A stretch of DNA of 64,000 nucleotides from the NCBI RefSeq assembly GCF_004331995.1, contig NZ_SJDT01000002.1, positions 310,001 to 374,000 of the forward strand, read 5' to 3'. The notes below the pieces were generated by a model. The model was not told the origin of the DNA. It worked only from the letters and a program-made list of their open reading frames with translations, and searched no databases. This DNA is from Arcanobacterium bovis (lineage in GTDB: Bacteria; Actinomycetota; Actinomycetes; Actinomycetales; Actinomycetaceae). Shown one piece after another: positions 17,410 to 28,403 of this stretch (the first letter of the stretch is position 1; every line of letters starts with the position of its first letter). Position numbers and translations under genes: made by a program.

Positions 17410-18250
17410 GAGCGATCAGCTCTCGTGCCAGCCGCTTGTATGCGAGTGAGCCTGGATGTGACGGTGCAAAAGTCGTGATTGGCTCGGCGGCGATAGTCGC
17501 ATCTGGGAATTTCACGGTGCGTGCGATCTTGGTATCGAAAACGAGCTCGCCAAACCGCTCTTCGACCAGCTGGATAACCTCACGCGCGTGGATCGTGCGG
17601 GTATCGACCATCGTGAGCAGTACGCCGTCGATCTTCAGCCGTGGGTTGAGGCGATCTTGGACGCGCTCAATTTGGTCAACCAAAAGCGCCACACCGCGCA
17701 TAGCAAAAAATTCTGCTTCAAGCGGGATAAGGACGCCGTGTGCGGCAGTAAGAGCATTGACCGTGAGCAGACCTAAGGATGGTTGGCAATCGACAATGAT
17801 GACGTCGTATTCGTCAAGCACCGGACGCAACACCCGAGTGAGCGATTGCTCGCGCGCCACTTCGTTGATAAGTTGGATTTCTGCAGCTGAGAGTTCAATA
17901 TTTGCCGGAACAATATCGAGACTTGGAACCGATGTTTGGCAGATAACTTCGCGTACATTCGGCTTCGCAGCAATCATTTCGTTGTAGATCGTGCGTTCGA
18001 GAGCATTTGCGTTAATCCCAAGGCCTGCTGAAGCAGCCCCTTGTGGATCGAAGTCAACGAGAAGCACTTTGCGGCCATAACCTGCCAATGCAGCAGCTAG
18101 ATTAATCGAGGTGGTCGTTTTTCCAACGCCGCCCTTCTGATTGCACATGGCAATAATGCGGGCAGGACCGTGCCCGTTAATATCAGGTGGCAATGGGAAA
18201 TCTCGCTCCTGATTAATCTCGTCTAGAAAAGATGTCTGTTCTGAACTCAC
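17393..18250 (-). CDS. parA: ParA-family ATPase
   Basis: 285 residues, GTG start. After a 30-residue lead comes the deviant Walker A KGGVGKT at 39-45 typical of ParA/MinD/Soj proteins, then LLVDFDPQGAAS and IIVDCQPSLGLL. These ATPases form ATP-dependent dimers on nucleoid DNA to position cargo. No parB or parS accompanies it, and its place upstream of scpA matches the mycobacterial Rv1708, which is not the main chromosomal ParA. It therefore probably serves with condensin or another cargo. No ribosome binding site; a -10 box 6 nt before GTG suggests a leaderless mRNA at the head of the parA-der operon. Confidence 0.9.
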   Translation of the reverse strand: MSSEQTSFLDEINQERDFPLPPDINGHGPARIIAMCNQKGGVGKTTTSINLAAALAGYGRKVLLVDFDPQGAASAGLGINANALERTIYNEMIAAKPNVREVICQTSVPSLDIVPANIELSAAEIQLINEVAREQSLTRVLRPVLDEYDVIIVDCQPSLGLLTVNALTAAHGVLIPLEAEFFAMRGVALLVDQIERVQDRLNPRLKIDGVLLTMVDTRTIHAREVIQLVEERFGELVFDTKIARTVKFPDATIAAEPITTFAPSHPGSLAYKRLARELIARGASA

Positions 18251-18256
18251 AGTAAT

Positions 18257-18262
18257 AATCTA
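18257..18262 (-). promoter_or_regulatory. -10 element of a putative leaderless promoter for parA operon
   Basis: TAGATT ends exactly 6 nt before the GTG of parA; no Shine-Dalgarno is present. No convincing -35 was seen. This would drive parA-scpA-scpB-rluB-tyrA::cmk-der. Confidence 0.45.
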
Positions 18263-18281
18263 CCCGAAATTTTTCGAATAC

Positions 18282-19226
18282 TCATTTATGCCGAGCCCGT
18301 GGATGCGCATTGGCATAGACTTCTTGCACGGTATCGAGGCTGACTTTTGTGTAAATCTGTGTGGTTGTGACCGAGGAGTGACCGAGCATTTCTTGGACGA
18401 TTCTTACATCTGCTCCGCCTTGTAGCAGATGAGTTGCAAACGAGTGGCGGAAAGTGTGAGGAGAGATACCCGTGATATCAACACGCTGCGCAACTTCTTG
18501 GATAATCCCCCATGCAGATTGGCGTGAGAGTGGCTGACCTCGTTTGTTCAGGAAGACGGCGGAGGCTCCTTTTCCTTTGTTCGCCAGGATTGGACGTGAC
18601 CTCACCAAATACTGCTTTATCGCGTCGAGTGCATAGGAGCCTAAAGGCAGGATTCGCTCTTTGCGCCCTTTGCCGAAGAGACGAATAGCCGCTTGGTCGA
18701 AATCGATGTCGTCAATGCTCAAAGCAGTTATTTCTGAGATACGTGCGCCAGTACCGTACAAGAGCTCAAAGAGAGCGTGGTCGCGTAGGGAAATTGCGTC
18801 GTCGCCAATCATTGTGGCATCAATGAGTTTTTGCATCTGAGCGATGGAGATCGCTTTCGGTAAGCGGCTCGGCATTTTGGGTGGGTGCACGTCCTTGGCC
18901 GGATTATGTGGACTAATTCCATCAAGCACCAAGAACTTATGAAAATTTCTCACCGAAGCAAGAACACGATTGACGCTTGCTGCCGAAAGCGTTTTACCGG
19001 AAAATCCGGTTTGCAAGCCTTCGAGGAAGGACTCAACATCTGATTCAGATACGTCAACAAAGCTCGATATTCGCCGTGCATGCACAAAATCGAGATAGAG
19101 CTTGAGATCGGCCGAATAAGCCGCAACTGTGTGCTTTGATAAGGCGCGTTCAACCCGTAAATGGGCGATATATTGGCTCACTGGCTTGGTCAATGCAGTC
19201 GAAGGTACATCGCTAGCTGTTGGCAT
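18282..19226 (-). CDS. xerD: Tyrosine recombinase XerD
   Basis: 314 residues from ATG 19226 (AAAGGTG lies upstream). The N-terminal SAM-like core-binding domain is at about 15-105. The catalytic domain shows GTGARISE (first Arg), the C-terminal cluster HTFRHSFATHLLQGGADVR (His and second Arg), LGHSSVTTTQIY with the third His, and the nucleophile Tyr. With XerC it resolves chromosome dimers at dif. No integrase-like neighbours or att repeats surround it, and its position next to parA-scpAB matches XerD in mycobacteria, so it is the housekeeping enzyme and not a mobile integrase. Confidence 0.92.
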   Translation of the reverse strand: MPTASDVPSTALTKPVSQYIAHLRVERALSKHTVAAYSADLKLYLDFVHARRISSFVDVSESDVESFLEGLQTGFSGKTLSAASVNRVLASVRNFHKFLVLDGISPHNPAKDVHPPKMPSRLPKAISIAQMQKLIDATMIGDDAISLRDHALFELLYGTGARISEITALSIDDIDFDQAAIRLFGKGRKERILPLGSYALDAIKQYLVRSRPILANKGKGASAVFLNKRGQPLSRQSAWGIIQEVAQRVDITGISPHTFRHSFATHLLQGGADVRIVQEMLGHSSVTTTQIYTKVSLDTVQEVYANAHPRARHK

Positions 19227-19355
19227 CAGACACACCTTTCGAATTTCTTAAAGTCCTACGCATATTCCCCGACAAGACTATATCCTTATTAGTGGAAGAC
19301 ATTCATTATAAGCCAATTTAACCTGCGTATTCGCATGGTTGTCAGGAGCCAATAC

Positions 19356-21431
19356 ATGGAAAAGCTAAACTGGACAGAACTTGATCAGCGCGCAGTTGAA
19401 ACTGGTCGCGCCTTGGCGGCTGATGCTGTGCAAAAGGTGGGCAATGGACACCCTGGTACAGCAATCTCACTCTCACCGCTGGCTTACATGTTGTTTCAAA
19501 AAGTGATGCGTCACGATCCTGCCGACGCCGAATGGCTGGGTCGCGATCGTTTCGTGCTTTCTGCAGGACATTCCTCGCTTACGCTGTACAACCAACTGTA
19601 TTTTGCCGGCTATGGTTTGGAACTCACTGATCTTGAAGCTCTGCGCACTGAAGGTTCGCTTACACCTGGACACCCAGAGTACAAGCACACGAAGGGCGTG
19701 GAAATGACGACCGGTCCCTTGGGACAAGGTCTCGCCTCCGCCGTCGGTATGGCAATGGCTGCACGCAGAGAACGCGGCTTGCTTGACCCAGACGCTCCTG
19801 CGGGCGAAAGCCCCTTTGACCACTTTGTTTATGTGGTCTCTGGCGAGGGATGTCTCCAGGAAGGCGTGACTTCGGAAGCCTGCTCCTTGGCAGGTACGCA
19901 GAATCTTGGAAATCTGATCCTAATTTTCGACGAGAATCAAATTTCGATTGAAGACGATACGAAGATCGCGTTCTCCGAAGACGTTTTGAAGCGATACGAA
20001 GCTTATGGTTGGCACACTCAGGCTGTGAACTGGCGCAAAGAGGGCGGTTACGAAGAAGACCTAGATGCGCTTTACGCAGCGATTCAAGAGGCGAAGTCGG
20101 TCACTGACAAGCCGTCTATTATTAAGCTTTCGACGATCATTGGTTGGCCTGCACCAACTAAGCAAAACACTGCAAGCGCCCACGGCAATGCCCTTGGTGC
20201 AGAAGAAATCCGCGCTCTCAAGGAGATCATCGGCCTTGATCCGGATGTTGATTTTGGCGTTGCGCCAGAGGTTGTTGAGCACACTCGCGCTCAAGCAGCA
20301 CACAACGCCCAAGTAGCTCGCACAGCTTGGGACGCAAAGTTTGACGCATGGAAATCGGCAAATCCTGAGCGCGCTGCATTGCTGGAGCGATTGCTCAAGC
20401 ATGAATTACCGCAAGGCTGGGAGGCTGAACTCCCCGTATTTGAAGCGGGTAAGTCGATAGCAACACGCGCGGCATCTGGCGAAGTGCTTTCGGCAATCAA
20501 AGACGTGCTACCAGAGCTGTGGGGTGGCTCGGCCGATCTCGCTGGGTCAAACAACACCACAATGAAAGGTGAGCCTTCATTCTTGCCGGCAGAGCGTTCG
20601 TCGGCTGCGTTCTCAGGAAATGAATATGGACGTACCTTGCACTTCGGTATTCGCGAGCACGCCATGGGTTCTATTCTCAATGGAATTACCTTGCACGGTC
20701 TAACCCGTGTTTATGGTGGAACATTCTTTGTGTTTGCAGATTATCTGCGCCCAGCTGTGCGCCTTGCGGCGATCATGAACGTTCCTTCGATCTTCGTATG
20801 GACTCATGACTCTATTGGAGTTGGCGAGGATGGTCCAACCCACCAGCCAATTGAACATCTGTGGGCATATCGTGCGATTCCGAATTTCGATGTGGTGCGC
20901 CCAGCTGATGCTAATGAAACTGCGTATGCATGGCGCGGTATTTTGGAGCGCACGGACCGTCCAGCAGGACTCGTGCTTACGCGCCAGAATCTCCCAGTGA
21001 TTGAGCGTGGTGATGCGGAGTACGCTTCGGCAGAAGGAACGTTGCGTGGTGCGTATGTGCTCGCTGATGGTTCCGACGTCGTACTCATCGCCACCGGCTC
21101 GGAGGTGCCAGTTGCGCTGGAAGCTCGTGAAGCGCTTGCTGCTGAAGGCATCTCAGCTCGCGTCGTTTCGATGCCGTCCCTCGAGTGGTTCCGGCAGGAA
21201 TCGAAGGAATACCAGGAGGAAGTAATTCCGACGACGATCAAAGCGCGAGTTTCGGTCGAAGCAGGTTCCACGTTCGGCTGGGCAGGCATCGTCGGAGATG
21301 CTGGTCGTAGCGTTGGCGTGGATCATTTTGGAGAATCCGCTGCTGGCAACCGCCTGTTTGAAAAATATGGAATCACTGCTCAAGCGGTAGTTGCGGCAGC
21401 AAAAGATTCGCTTGCATCAGTAAACATGTAA
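19356..21431 (+). CDS. tkt: Transketolase
   Basis: 691 residues. ATG 19356 is preferred over the earlier in-frame ATG at 19335 because GTCAGGAG stands 7 nt before it. The thiamine-diphosphate domain carries [14 protein letters not shown] and [13 protein letters not shown]. The pyrimidine domain carries [14 protein letters not shown] with the catalytic Glu and the [16 protein letters not shown] motif, and a C-terminal domain follows. It moves two-carbon units between sugar phosphates in the non-oxidative pentose phosphate pathway and needs Mg and ThDP. tal follows 15 nt later, so one mRNA encodes both transfer enzymes. Confidence 0.97.
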   Translation: MEKLNWTELDQRAVETGRALAADAVQKVGNGHPGTAISLSPLAYMLFQKVMRHDPADAEWLGRDRFVLSAGHSSLTLYNQLYFAGYGLELTDLEALRTEGSLTPGHPEYKHTKGVEMTTGPLGQGLASAVGMAMAARRERGLLDPDAPAGESPFDHFVYVVSGEGCLQEGVTSEACSLAGTQNLGNLILIFDENQISIEDDTKIAFSEDVLKRYEAYGWHTQAVNWRKEGGYEEDLDALYAAIQEAKSVTDKPSIIKLSTIIGWPAPTKQNTASAHGNALGAEEIRALKEIIGLDPDVDFGVAPEVVEHTRAQAAHNAQVARTAWDAKFDAWKSANPERAALLERLLKHELPQGWEAELPVFEAGKSIATRAASGEVLSAIKDVLPELWGGSADLAGSNNTTMKGEPSFLPAERSSAAFSGNEYGRTLHFGIREHAMGSILNGITLHGLTRVYGGTFFVFADYLRPAVRLAAIMNVPSIFVWTHDSIGVGEDGPTHQPIEHLWAYRAIPNFDVVRPADANETAYAWRGILERTDRPAGLVLTRQNLPVIERGDAEYASAEGTLRGAYVLADGSDVVLIATGSEVPVALEAREALAAEGISARVVSMPSLEWFRQESKEYQEEVIPTTIKARVSVEAGSTFGWAGIVGDAGRSVGVDHFGESAAGNRLFEKYGITAQAVVAAAKDSLASVNM

Positions 21432-21446
21432 TCACAGGAGCACGAC

Positions 21447-22544
21447 ATGGGAAAAATTGATGAACTTCGCCACGAAGGCGTATCTGTTTGGCTCGATGAC
21501 CTCTCACGCGAACGCTTGAATAGCGGTAACTTGTCTCATCTTATTGAGACTGCCGGTGTGGTTGGTGTCACTACCAATCCAGCAATTTTCCAAGCTGCGA
21601 TTTCTCATGGTCATGGCTACGGTAGCGCGATTGAGGAGCTTGCTTCTCAAGGCAAGAATGTTGAAGACGTGATTTTTCAACTTACTACCGACGACGTGCG
21701 TCAGGCTTGCGATGTTTTCGCCCAGATTTACGCAGAATCTGGTGGCGTGGATGGTCGCGTCTCAATTGAAGTTGATCCGCGTTTGGCGCGAAAGGGCGAG
21801 CAAACATACTTGCAAGCCAAGAAACTTTGGGAGATTGTTGATCGTCCAAATTTGATGATCAAGATTCCAGCCACTAAGGAGGGTTTGCCTGCGATCACTC
21901 GGGCAATTTCCGAAGGAATTTCGGTAAACGTGACGCTGATTTTCTCAGAAAAGCGCTACCGTGAGGTTGCCAACGCTTATATTGCCGGTTTACGCCAGGC
22001 ACATGAGGTCGGTCTAGATCTATCAAAGATTCATTCTGTTGCTTCGTTCTTTATTTCGCGCGTTGATTCAGAGATTGACGCTCAGCTAGAAGCCATGGGA
22101 TCGCCAGATGCACTGGCCATGCGAGGTCGCGCTGGTTTAGCTAATGCTCGGGTGGCTTATGGAGCGTTTATGGAGATCTTCGAAGAATCCGAAGAATTTA
22201 GCAAGTTGCATGAGCTGGGTGCAAATGTACAAAGACCGCTCTGGGCATCCACTGGGGTAAAAAATCCGAACTACTCCCCTACGATGTATGTTGATCAACT
22301 TGTATCAAAGCATGTGGTTAATACAATGCCGGAGGCGACGCTACATGCCACTATCGAGTCTGCCAACATTACAGGTGACACTATTCGCGACTCCGTTTAT
22401 GCTGGACAGCGCACTATCGAGAAGATTATCCGCTTGGGTGTTGATTTCGATAAAGCAATGATCAAGCTCAAGAATGACGGTGTTGAAAAGTTTGAAATTG
22501 CCTGGAATGAACTTATCGAAACTGTTGAGAAGGCAATGAGATAA
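21447..22544 (+). CDS. tal: Transaldolase
   Basis: 365 residues, start preceded by CAGGAG. Schiff-base Lys139 is visible in MIKIPATKEG. Other conserved pieces are GVTTNPAIFQ near the N-terminus and NVTLIFS near 170. Length fits the actinobacterial transaldolase class. It transfers dihydroxyacetone units between sedoheptulose 7-phosphate and glyceraldehyde 3-phosphate. Cotranscribed with tkt and followed by a strong hairpin terminator. Confidence 0.96.
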   Translation: MGKIDELRHEGVSVWLDDLSRERLNSGNLSHLIETAGVVGVTTNPAIFQAAISHGHGYGSAIEELASQGKNVEDVIFQLTTDDVRQACDVFAQIYAESGGVDGRVSIEVDPRLARKGEQTYLQAKKLWEIVDRPNLMIKIPATKEGLPAITRAISEGISVNVTLIFSEKRYREVANAYIAGLRQAHEVGLDLSKIHSVASFFISRVDSEIDAQLEAMGSPDALAMRGRAGLANARVAYGAFMEIFEESEEFSKLHELGANVQRPLWASTGVKNPNYSPTMYVDQLVSKHVVNTMPEATLHATIESANITGDTIRDSVYAGQRTIEKIIRLGVDFDKAMIKLKNDGVEKFEIAWNELIETVEKAMR

Positions 22545-22584
22545 TTGGGCATTTGAGCCTAAATCGGGCATTGCCTGAGTAGAC

Positions 22585-22634
22585 TGGTGGGGCGGTTTCT
22601 AACACGCGTTACAGCGTTAGAAACCGCCCCACCA
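22585..22634. terminator. Long perfect hairpin between convergent tal and secG
   Basis: A 19-bp perfect stem (TGGTGGGGCGGTTTCTAAC) closes over a 12-nt loop in the gap between two convergent stops. No T-tract on either side. Probably a bidirectional I-shaped terminator. Confidence 0.85.
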
Positions 22635-22668
22635 CTATAAGTCGATACTGCGAGATCAGCTATATATT

Positions 22669-22914
22669 TCAGCCACCAAACTTGGTGATCAATCCGATCA
22701 ACGCAATGACGATGAACCAGGTGATTGCCACACCGATAGTGATTCGATTCAAGTTGCGTTCTGCTACACCAGACGATCGCATTGAGGTGGAAAGCCCACC
22801 GCCAAACATATCTGAAATACCGCCACCACGACCCTTATGCAAAAGCACGGTTGCAATAAGCAAAAGGCTGGTGATTACAAGAAGAACCGAGCAAATAATC
22901 AAAATGGTTTTCAA
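22669..22914 (-). CDS. secG: Preprotein translocase subunit SecG
   Basis: 81 residues with two hydrophobic helices (about 3-25 and 58-77) around a Gly-rich loop KGRGGGISDMFGGG, the SecG signature. It assists SecYEG-mediated protein export. It lies downstream of tpiA, as in many actinobacteria, but a strong hairpin separates the two, so its expression may depend on read-through or its own promoter. Confidence 0.95.
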   Translation of the reverse strand: MKTILIICSVLLVITSLLLIATVLLHKGRGGGISDMFGGGLSTSMRSSGVAERNLNRITIGVAITWFIVIALIGLITKFGG

Positions 22915-22979
22915 CAGTCCACTACTTTCAGAATAATGTGTATGCGCTGTCTGATGGCACTAGCCACATCTTACAAGAT

Positions 22980-23017
22980 GTTTGTGGGTTACGAAAATCT
23001 ATTCGTAACCCACAAAC
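22980..23017 (-). terminator. Perfect hairpin between tpiA and secG
   Basis: A 16-bp perfect stem (GTTTGTGGGTTACGAA) with a 6-nt loop begins 8 nt after the tpiA stop. No T-tract follows. It should end or attenuate the gap-pgk-tpiA transcript before secG, or protect the 3' end of a processed mRNA. Confidence 0.75.
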
Positions 23018-23024
23018 AAGACAA

Positions 23025-23801
23025 TCACGCCTGATATGTAACAATCTTCGCGAATTCATCAGCCTGCAATGAAGCACCACCAACGAGTGCACCATCGACA
23101 TCAGGCTGAGCCATGATTTCCTGAACGTTCGAAGACTTCACTGAACCGCCGTATTGAATACGAACAGCTTCTGCGGTAGGAGCATCGAAAAGCTCAGCAA
23201 TCTTGGAACGGATTGCACCACAGACTTCTTGAGCATTCTCAGGAGTTGCTACTTCGCCAGTGCCAATTGCCCAGATTGGTTCATAAGCAATGACCGACTT
23301 AGCTACTTCTTCGGCAGAAAGTGGAGCGAGCATCTCTTCGATCTGGCCAAGCACGTATTCAACGTGGGTGCCTTCCTTGCGGATATCGAGAGCCTCACCA
23401 CAGCACATGATCGGGATAATGCCTGCGTCGAGAGCTTTCTTTGCCTTCTGTCCAACGAGAGCACTCGTTTCGCCATGGTATTCACGACGCTCGGAGTGTC
23501 CAACAACCACGTACGAAACGCCGAGCTTCGTGAGCATAGCGGTCGAGATTTCGCCAGTGTAAGCACCTGCATCGTGAACGGAAACGTCCTGAGCTCCGTA
23601 CTTGATTTCGAACTCGTCGGCTTCGATCAGCGTCTGTACTGAACGGATATCAGTGAAAGGCACAATAACGGCACCTTCAACAGCGGCGAAGTCGTGCTTG
23701 AGATCCTTGAGCGTCCAAGCCAGCTTTTGTACGAGCGCGGTAGCCTCAAGATGATCGAGATTCATCTTCCAGTTACCGGCCATCAGTGGTGTACGTGTCA
23801 T
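23025..23801 (-). CDS. tpiA: Triosephosphate isomerase
   Basis: 258 residues, full length. Catalytic residues are in GNWKMN (Asn10, Lys12), VVVGHSERR (His) and [11 protein letters not shown] (Glu); the phosphate loop is YGGSVKSSN. It interconverts dihydroxyacetone phosphate and glyceraldehyde 3-phosphate. The start follows the pgk stop by 1 nt, so the two are translationally coupled. Confidence 0.97.
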   Translation of the reverse strand: MTRTPLMAGNWKMNLDHLEATALVQKLAWTLKDLKHDFAAVEGAVIVPFTDIRSVQTLIEADEFEIKYGAQDVSVHDAGAYTGEISTAMLTKLGVSYVVVGHSERREYHGETSALVGQKAKKALDAGIIPIMCCGEALDIRKEGTHVEYVLGQIEEMLAPLSAEEVAKSVIAYEPIWAIGTGEVATPENAQEVCGAIRSKIAELFDAPTAEAVRIQYGGSVKSSNVQEIMAQPDVDGALVGGASLQADEFAKIVTYQA

Positions 23802-23802
23802 T

Positions 23803-24996
23803 TCAGTCCTCCAAAACTGAGATGCCTGGCAGTACCTTGCCCTCGAGGTATTCGAGGGAAGCGCCGCCGCCAGTTGAAATATGGTTAAACTTTGATTCGT
23901 CGAAGCCTAGGGTGCGAACAGCTGCTGCTGAATCGCCACCGCCGACAATCGTAAATCCGTCGGCATCCTGCATCGCTTGCGCTACTGCGCGAGTTCCAGC
24001 TGAGAAGTTCTCAAACTCGAATACACCCATTGGGCCATTCCACACAATTGTCTTGGAATCAGCCACAGCCTGTGAGTATAGCTCAGCAGACTTTGGACCA
24101 ATATCGAGGCCCATTTCGTCAGCAGGAATCGACTCAGAGTCGTGCACAGATGGCGTTGCATCTGCCTTGAACTCCTTAGCAGTTACGTTATCTACAGGAA
24201 GGAGAAGCTCAACGCCGTTTGCAGCTGCCTTTTCGATGTACTGCTTAGCGGTCTCAACCTGATCTTCTTCCAACAACGACGTGCCGACTTCGTAGCCCTT
24301 AGCCTTGAGGAATGTGTATGCCATTCCGCCGCCGATAAGAAGGCGATCAGCTTTTTCAATGAGGTTATTGATGACGCCGAGTTTATCCGATACCTTCGAA
24401 CCGCCAAGTACTACCGTGTAAGGACGCTCAGGATTGTTGGTTGCCTTCGAGAGGGAATCAATTTCCTTGAAAACGAGCTCGCCTGCTGCTGATGGAAGCT
24501 CCTTCGCGATGTCATAAACCGAAGCTTGCTTGCGGTGTACAACACCGAAACCATCAGACACGAAAACATCTGCCAGCGAGGCGTATTCTTTGGCGAGAGC
24601 CTCGCGCTCGGCGTCGTCCTTTGAGGTCTCACGCTTGTCGAAACGCACGTTCTCCAAAAGAACGACGTCGCCTGGTTTCATTTCGGCCACGAGCTTGTGT
24701 GCACTGTCGCCAACGGTGTCCTGCGCGAGCTTAACGTCTACACCGAGAAGTTCAGACAGACGTCCAACAACAGGCGCGAGTGAGAACTCAGGATTAACTT
24801 CGCCCTTTGGACGTCCGAGGTGGGCAGCTACAACAACCTTTGCTTGGGCAGCAAGCAACTTGTTAATGGTAGGAAGTGCAGCACGAATACGACCGTCGTC
24901 GGTGATATTCTTCTGTGCATCAAGTGGAACGTTGAAATCTGAGCGTACAAACACAGTCTTGCCGGCGAGATCGCCGAGTGTATCGATAGTCCGCAT
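23803..24996 (-). CDS. pgk: Phosphoglycerate kinase
   Basis: 397 residues; AAGGA 6 nt before ATG. N-domain RSDFNVPLD and HLGRPKG bind 3-phosphoglycerate; C-domain GGSKVSDK and [11 protein letters not shown] bind the nucleotide. It makes ATP from 1,3-bisphosphoglycerate. Placed between gap and tpiA in the standard glycolytic operon. Confidence 0.97.
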   Translation of the reverse strand: MRTIDTLGDLAGKTVFVRSDFNVPLDAQKNITDDGRIRAALPTINKLLAAQAKVVVAAHLGRPKGEVNPEFSLAPVVGRLSELLGVDVKLAQDTVGDSAHKLVAEMKPGDVVLLENVRFDKRETSKDDAEREALAKEYASLADVFVSDGFGVVHRKQASVYDIAKELPSAAGELVFKEIDSLSKATNNPERPYTVVLGGSKVSDKLGVINNLIEKADRLLIGGGMAYTFLKAKGYEVGTSLLEEDQVETAKQYIEKAAANGVELLLPVDNVTAKEFKADATPSVHDSESIPADEMGLDIGPKSAELYSQAVADSKTIVWNGPMGVFEFENFSAGTRAVAQAMQDADGFTIVGGGDSAAAVRTLGFDESKFNHISTGGGASLEYLEGKVLPGISVLED

Positions 24997-25030
24997 AAAA
25001 AATCCTTAATAGGTTGTGGCTTGAGATGGC

Positions 25031-25060
25031 GAGTGCCCGCACACAGATGCACGGGCACTC
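25031..25060 (-). terminator. Hairpin between gap and pgk
   Basis: GAGTGCCCG pairs with CGGGCACTC over a 12-nt loop in the 88-nt gap between the gap stop and the pgk start. No T-tract follows, so partial termination or mRNA processing that sets the gap:pgk ratio is more likely than a full stop. Confidence 0.5.
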
Positions 25061-25084
25061 AACCAATTTTCATGACACGTCAGA

Positions 25085-26239
<1,155 letters not shown>

Positions 26240-26366
26240 CTATTTCACAGGACCAAAGGGAATTTTTACGTACGACTTTCACCGAAAGCATATTACCGTC
26301 GATATGCCTTGAAACATTGGGTACAAGACCAATAATCTCGGCCGATCAGAATTGACTTGAAGCGGC

Positions 26367-27356
26367 CTAATCCAAGTAAGAGTTGGCACCTGATTCAGAT
26401 ACGACATCGAGCGTCGTCGGGATTCCTAGCTCAGTTGCGCGTTTATCTGCCATCGTGTTCAGACGGCGAAGCCGTCCAGCAACGGCGTCTTTCGTGGCAG
26501 GTGGGTTGAGGCGCTCCCCCAACAAATTCAAAGAATCTTCGGGATACTTGATGCGATACTCGCCTGCTTCACGCAAATTGGCGGGAACGTCGTCGCCCAA
26601 AATTTCAAAGGCGCGTTTGACGCGAATGACTGCAACTACCGCTGCATCAGCACTCCGACGCATATTGGCGTCGTCGAAGTTCGCCAAACGGTTTGCATTG
26701 CCATTTACTTCTCGTTCTGTGCGCAGTTCTTCCCAACGCAATACGGCATCGCTGGCCCCCATCCGCGCAAGCATCGCCGAGATGGCATCGCCCTCGCGGA
26801 TATCTACGCGATGAGCACCTCGCGATTCGCGTGCGCGGTATGGAATATCTAGGCGGCGCGCGAGCCCACCAATAGCATACGCCGCTTCAAGTGAAGGACA
26901 GGTAACTTCCAAAGCTGCATTGCGACCTGGCTCTAAAAGCGTGCCACGAGCCAAAAATGCGCCTCGCCAAGCAGCGGCAGCATCGGCTTTCGAACCACCA
27001 ACAATTTGTGGCGGTAACCCCCGCACCGGGCGTCCTTTCGGATCGAGAAGTCCAAGTCTACGGGCAATACGCTCGCCATTTTGTGCAATTCTTAAAATGT
27101 AGTGGTTGCCGTTTTTCATGGAATTTTTTACCGCAATGAGCTCAGCTTCAATGCGATAGATCTTGTGGATGAGCTCCCACAGATGCCGAGCAGCGCCAGG
27201 ATGAGTTAGTTCTGCTTGTAAAGTGACAATTCCAGAATTGATGTGCAGTCCGCCTGCAAATCGAAACATCGTAGAAATTTCAGCCACCATCGACGACGCA
27301 AGCTGTGGATACACACCTGCGATTTCATCCTTAACAGGCTGAGTTAATGCTGGCAT
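26367..27356 (-). CDS. whiA: Sporulation/cell-division regulator WhiA
   Basis: 329 residues from ATG 27356 (an upstream TTG exists; GGAGGG lies about 12 nt before the ATG). The N-terminal two-thirds is a LAGLIDADG homing-endonuclease-like fold (WRGAFLARGTLLEP). The C-terminus is a helix-turn-helix domain (ATKDAVAGRLRRLNTMADKR). WhiA works with WhiB-type proteins in Streptomyces but is kept in non-sporulating Gram-positives, where it influences division and metabolism. Placed as usual behind rapZ-yvcK. Confidence 0.94.
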   Translation of the reverse strand: MPALTQPVKDEIAGVYPQLASSMVAEISTMFRFAGGLHINSGIVTLQAELTHPGAARHLWELIHKIYRIEAELIAVKNSMKNGNHYILRIAQNGERIARRLGLLDPKGRPVRGLPPQIVGGSKADAAAAWRGAFLARGTLLEPGRNAALEVTCPSLEAAYAIGGLARRLDIPYRARESRGAHRVDIREGDAISAMLARMGASDAVLRWEELRTEREVNGNANRLANFDDANMRRSADAAVVAVIRVKRAFEILGDDVPANLREAGEYRIKYPEDSLNLLGERLNPPATKDAVAGRLRRLNTMADKRATELGIPTTLDVVSESGANSYLD

Positions 27357-27439
27357 TGTTCTAACTTTCCCTCCGTGCAATTCTGTGTGATTGCCGAATA
27401 ATCAATATGTTCCATAAATTGCAAAATACTAAATGTAGA

Positions 27440-28399
27440 CTAGTCACTCACAGCGAAATCTACAAACAGTTGTCGATAAGCGGCGGCAAGGTTGAGATGA
27501 TCGTGGCAGCCTCGATGTTTTACGTCCGCTACATGGTGCGCAAATACTTTTGCACCGCACAATGCCGCGGCAGAATCGAGTTCATTCCAGTCACATTTTG
27601 CACTGGCATCCATAATGACTGCATCAAGGCGCAAATCAGGGGCATGATCGTGGAAACTACGCACATGATCTGCGGGAGTCATCGTTACTGTTTCTGCGTC
27701 AGCCACGAGATTAATAACCAAGGCTTTACGAGCAGGTGATTCAATAAGAGCGCGATGGATTTCTGGCACCATCAAATGTGGAATCACGGACGTGTACCAC
27801 GACCCGGGCCCGAAAATCACCCAGTCAGCGGCCGAAATCGCTTCTAGAGCTTCGGACACTGCCGGTGGATTGGTTGGTGAGATACGAATTGCCTCAATAT
27901 CAGCGTGCGAGCGCGCAATAGAAACCTGTCCGTGAATCGTTTCCAATCCGTTTTTTGTGCGGACATCAGCCTCAATATCGATCGGAACAGCCGCCATCGG
28001 CACAACTCGACCCTTCACGTCGAGCAACCGCCCAACCCAATCCAAACCGGCCATGGAATCATCCAAAAGTTCCCATAGTCCAGTAATCAAAAGATTGCCA
28101 AGAGAGTGACCATTCAGTGGCCCTTGCGAGGAAAAACGATGTTGCAGCACGTCGCGCCAAGTCTGACCCCATTCGCCGTCGTCACACAACGCCGAAAGCG
28201 CCATACGTAAATCGCCTGGAGGCAAGACGCCAAGTTCCTCGCGTAAGCGACCAGACGATCCGCCGTCGTCAGCCACAGTGACGATAGCGGTGATATTGCG
28301 TGTCAAAATTTTTAGTGCTGAGAGCGAAGCGTATAGACCATGCCCACCGCCGAGTGCCACAACCTTTTGTCCGCGCGAACCAATAGCAGAGCTAGGCAT
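27440..28399 (-). CDS. yvcK: Gluconeogenesis factor YvcK (CofD-like)
   Basis: 319 residues from ATG 28399, picked because GGGAG stands 8 nt before it and the family begins right before VVALGGGHGLYASL. Further conserved parts are VTVADDGGSSGRLR and PPGDLRMALSAL; the fold is that of CofD phospholactate transferases. YvcK binds UDP-sugars and is needed for growth on gluconeogenic carbon and for cell-wall synthesis. Follows rapZ by 4 nt. The N-terminus of the longer frame would overlap rapZ by 53 nt and is less likely. Confidence 0.9.
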   Translation of the reverse strand: MPSSAIGSRGQKVVALGGGHGLYASLSALKILTRNITAIVTVADDGGSSGRLREELGVLPPGDLRMALSALCDDGEWGQTWRDVLQHRFSSQGPLNGHSLGNLLITGLWELLDDSMAGLDWVGRLLDVKGRVVPMAAVPIDIEADVRTKNGLETIHGQVSIARSHADIEAIRISPTNPPAVSEALEAISAADWVIFGPGSWYTSVIPHLMVPEIHRALIESPARKALVINLVADAETVTMTPADHVRSFHDHAPDLRLDAVIMDASAKCDWNELDSAAALCGAKVFAHHVADVKHRGCHDHLNLAAAYRQLFVDFAVSD

Positions 28400-28403
28400 G
28401 AGT

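Noticed and set aside
18282-19226. XerD as an integrase of a mobile element
   Set aside because: No attachment repeats, tRNA target or phage genes nearby; the gene lies in the conserved parA-scpAB neighbourhood.
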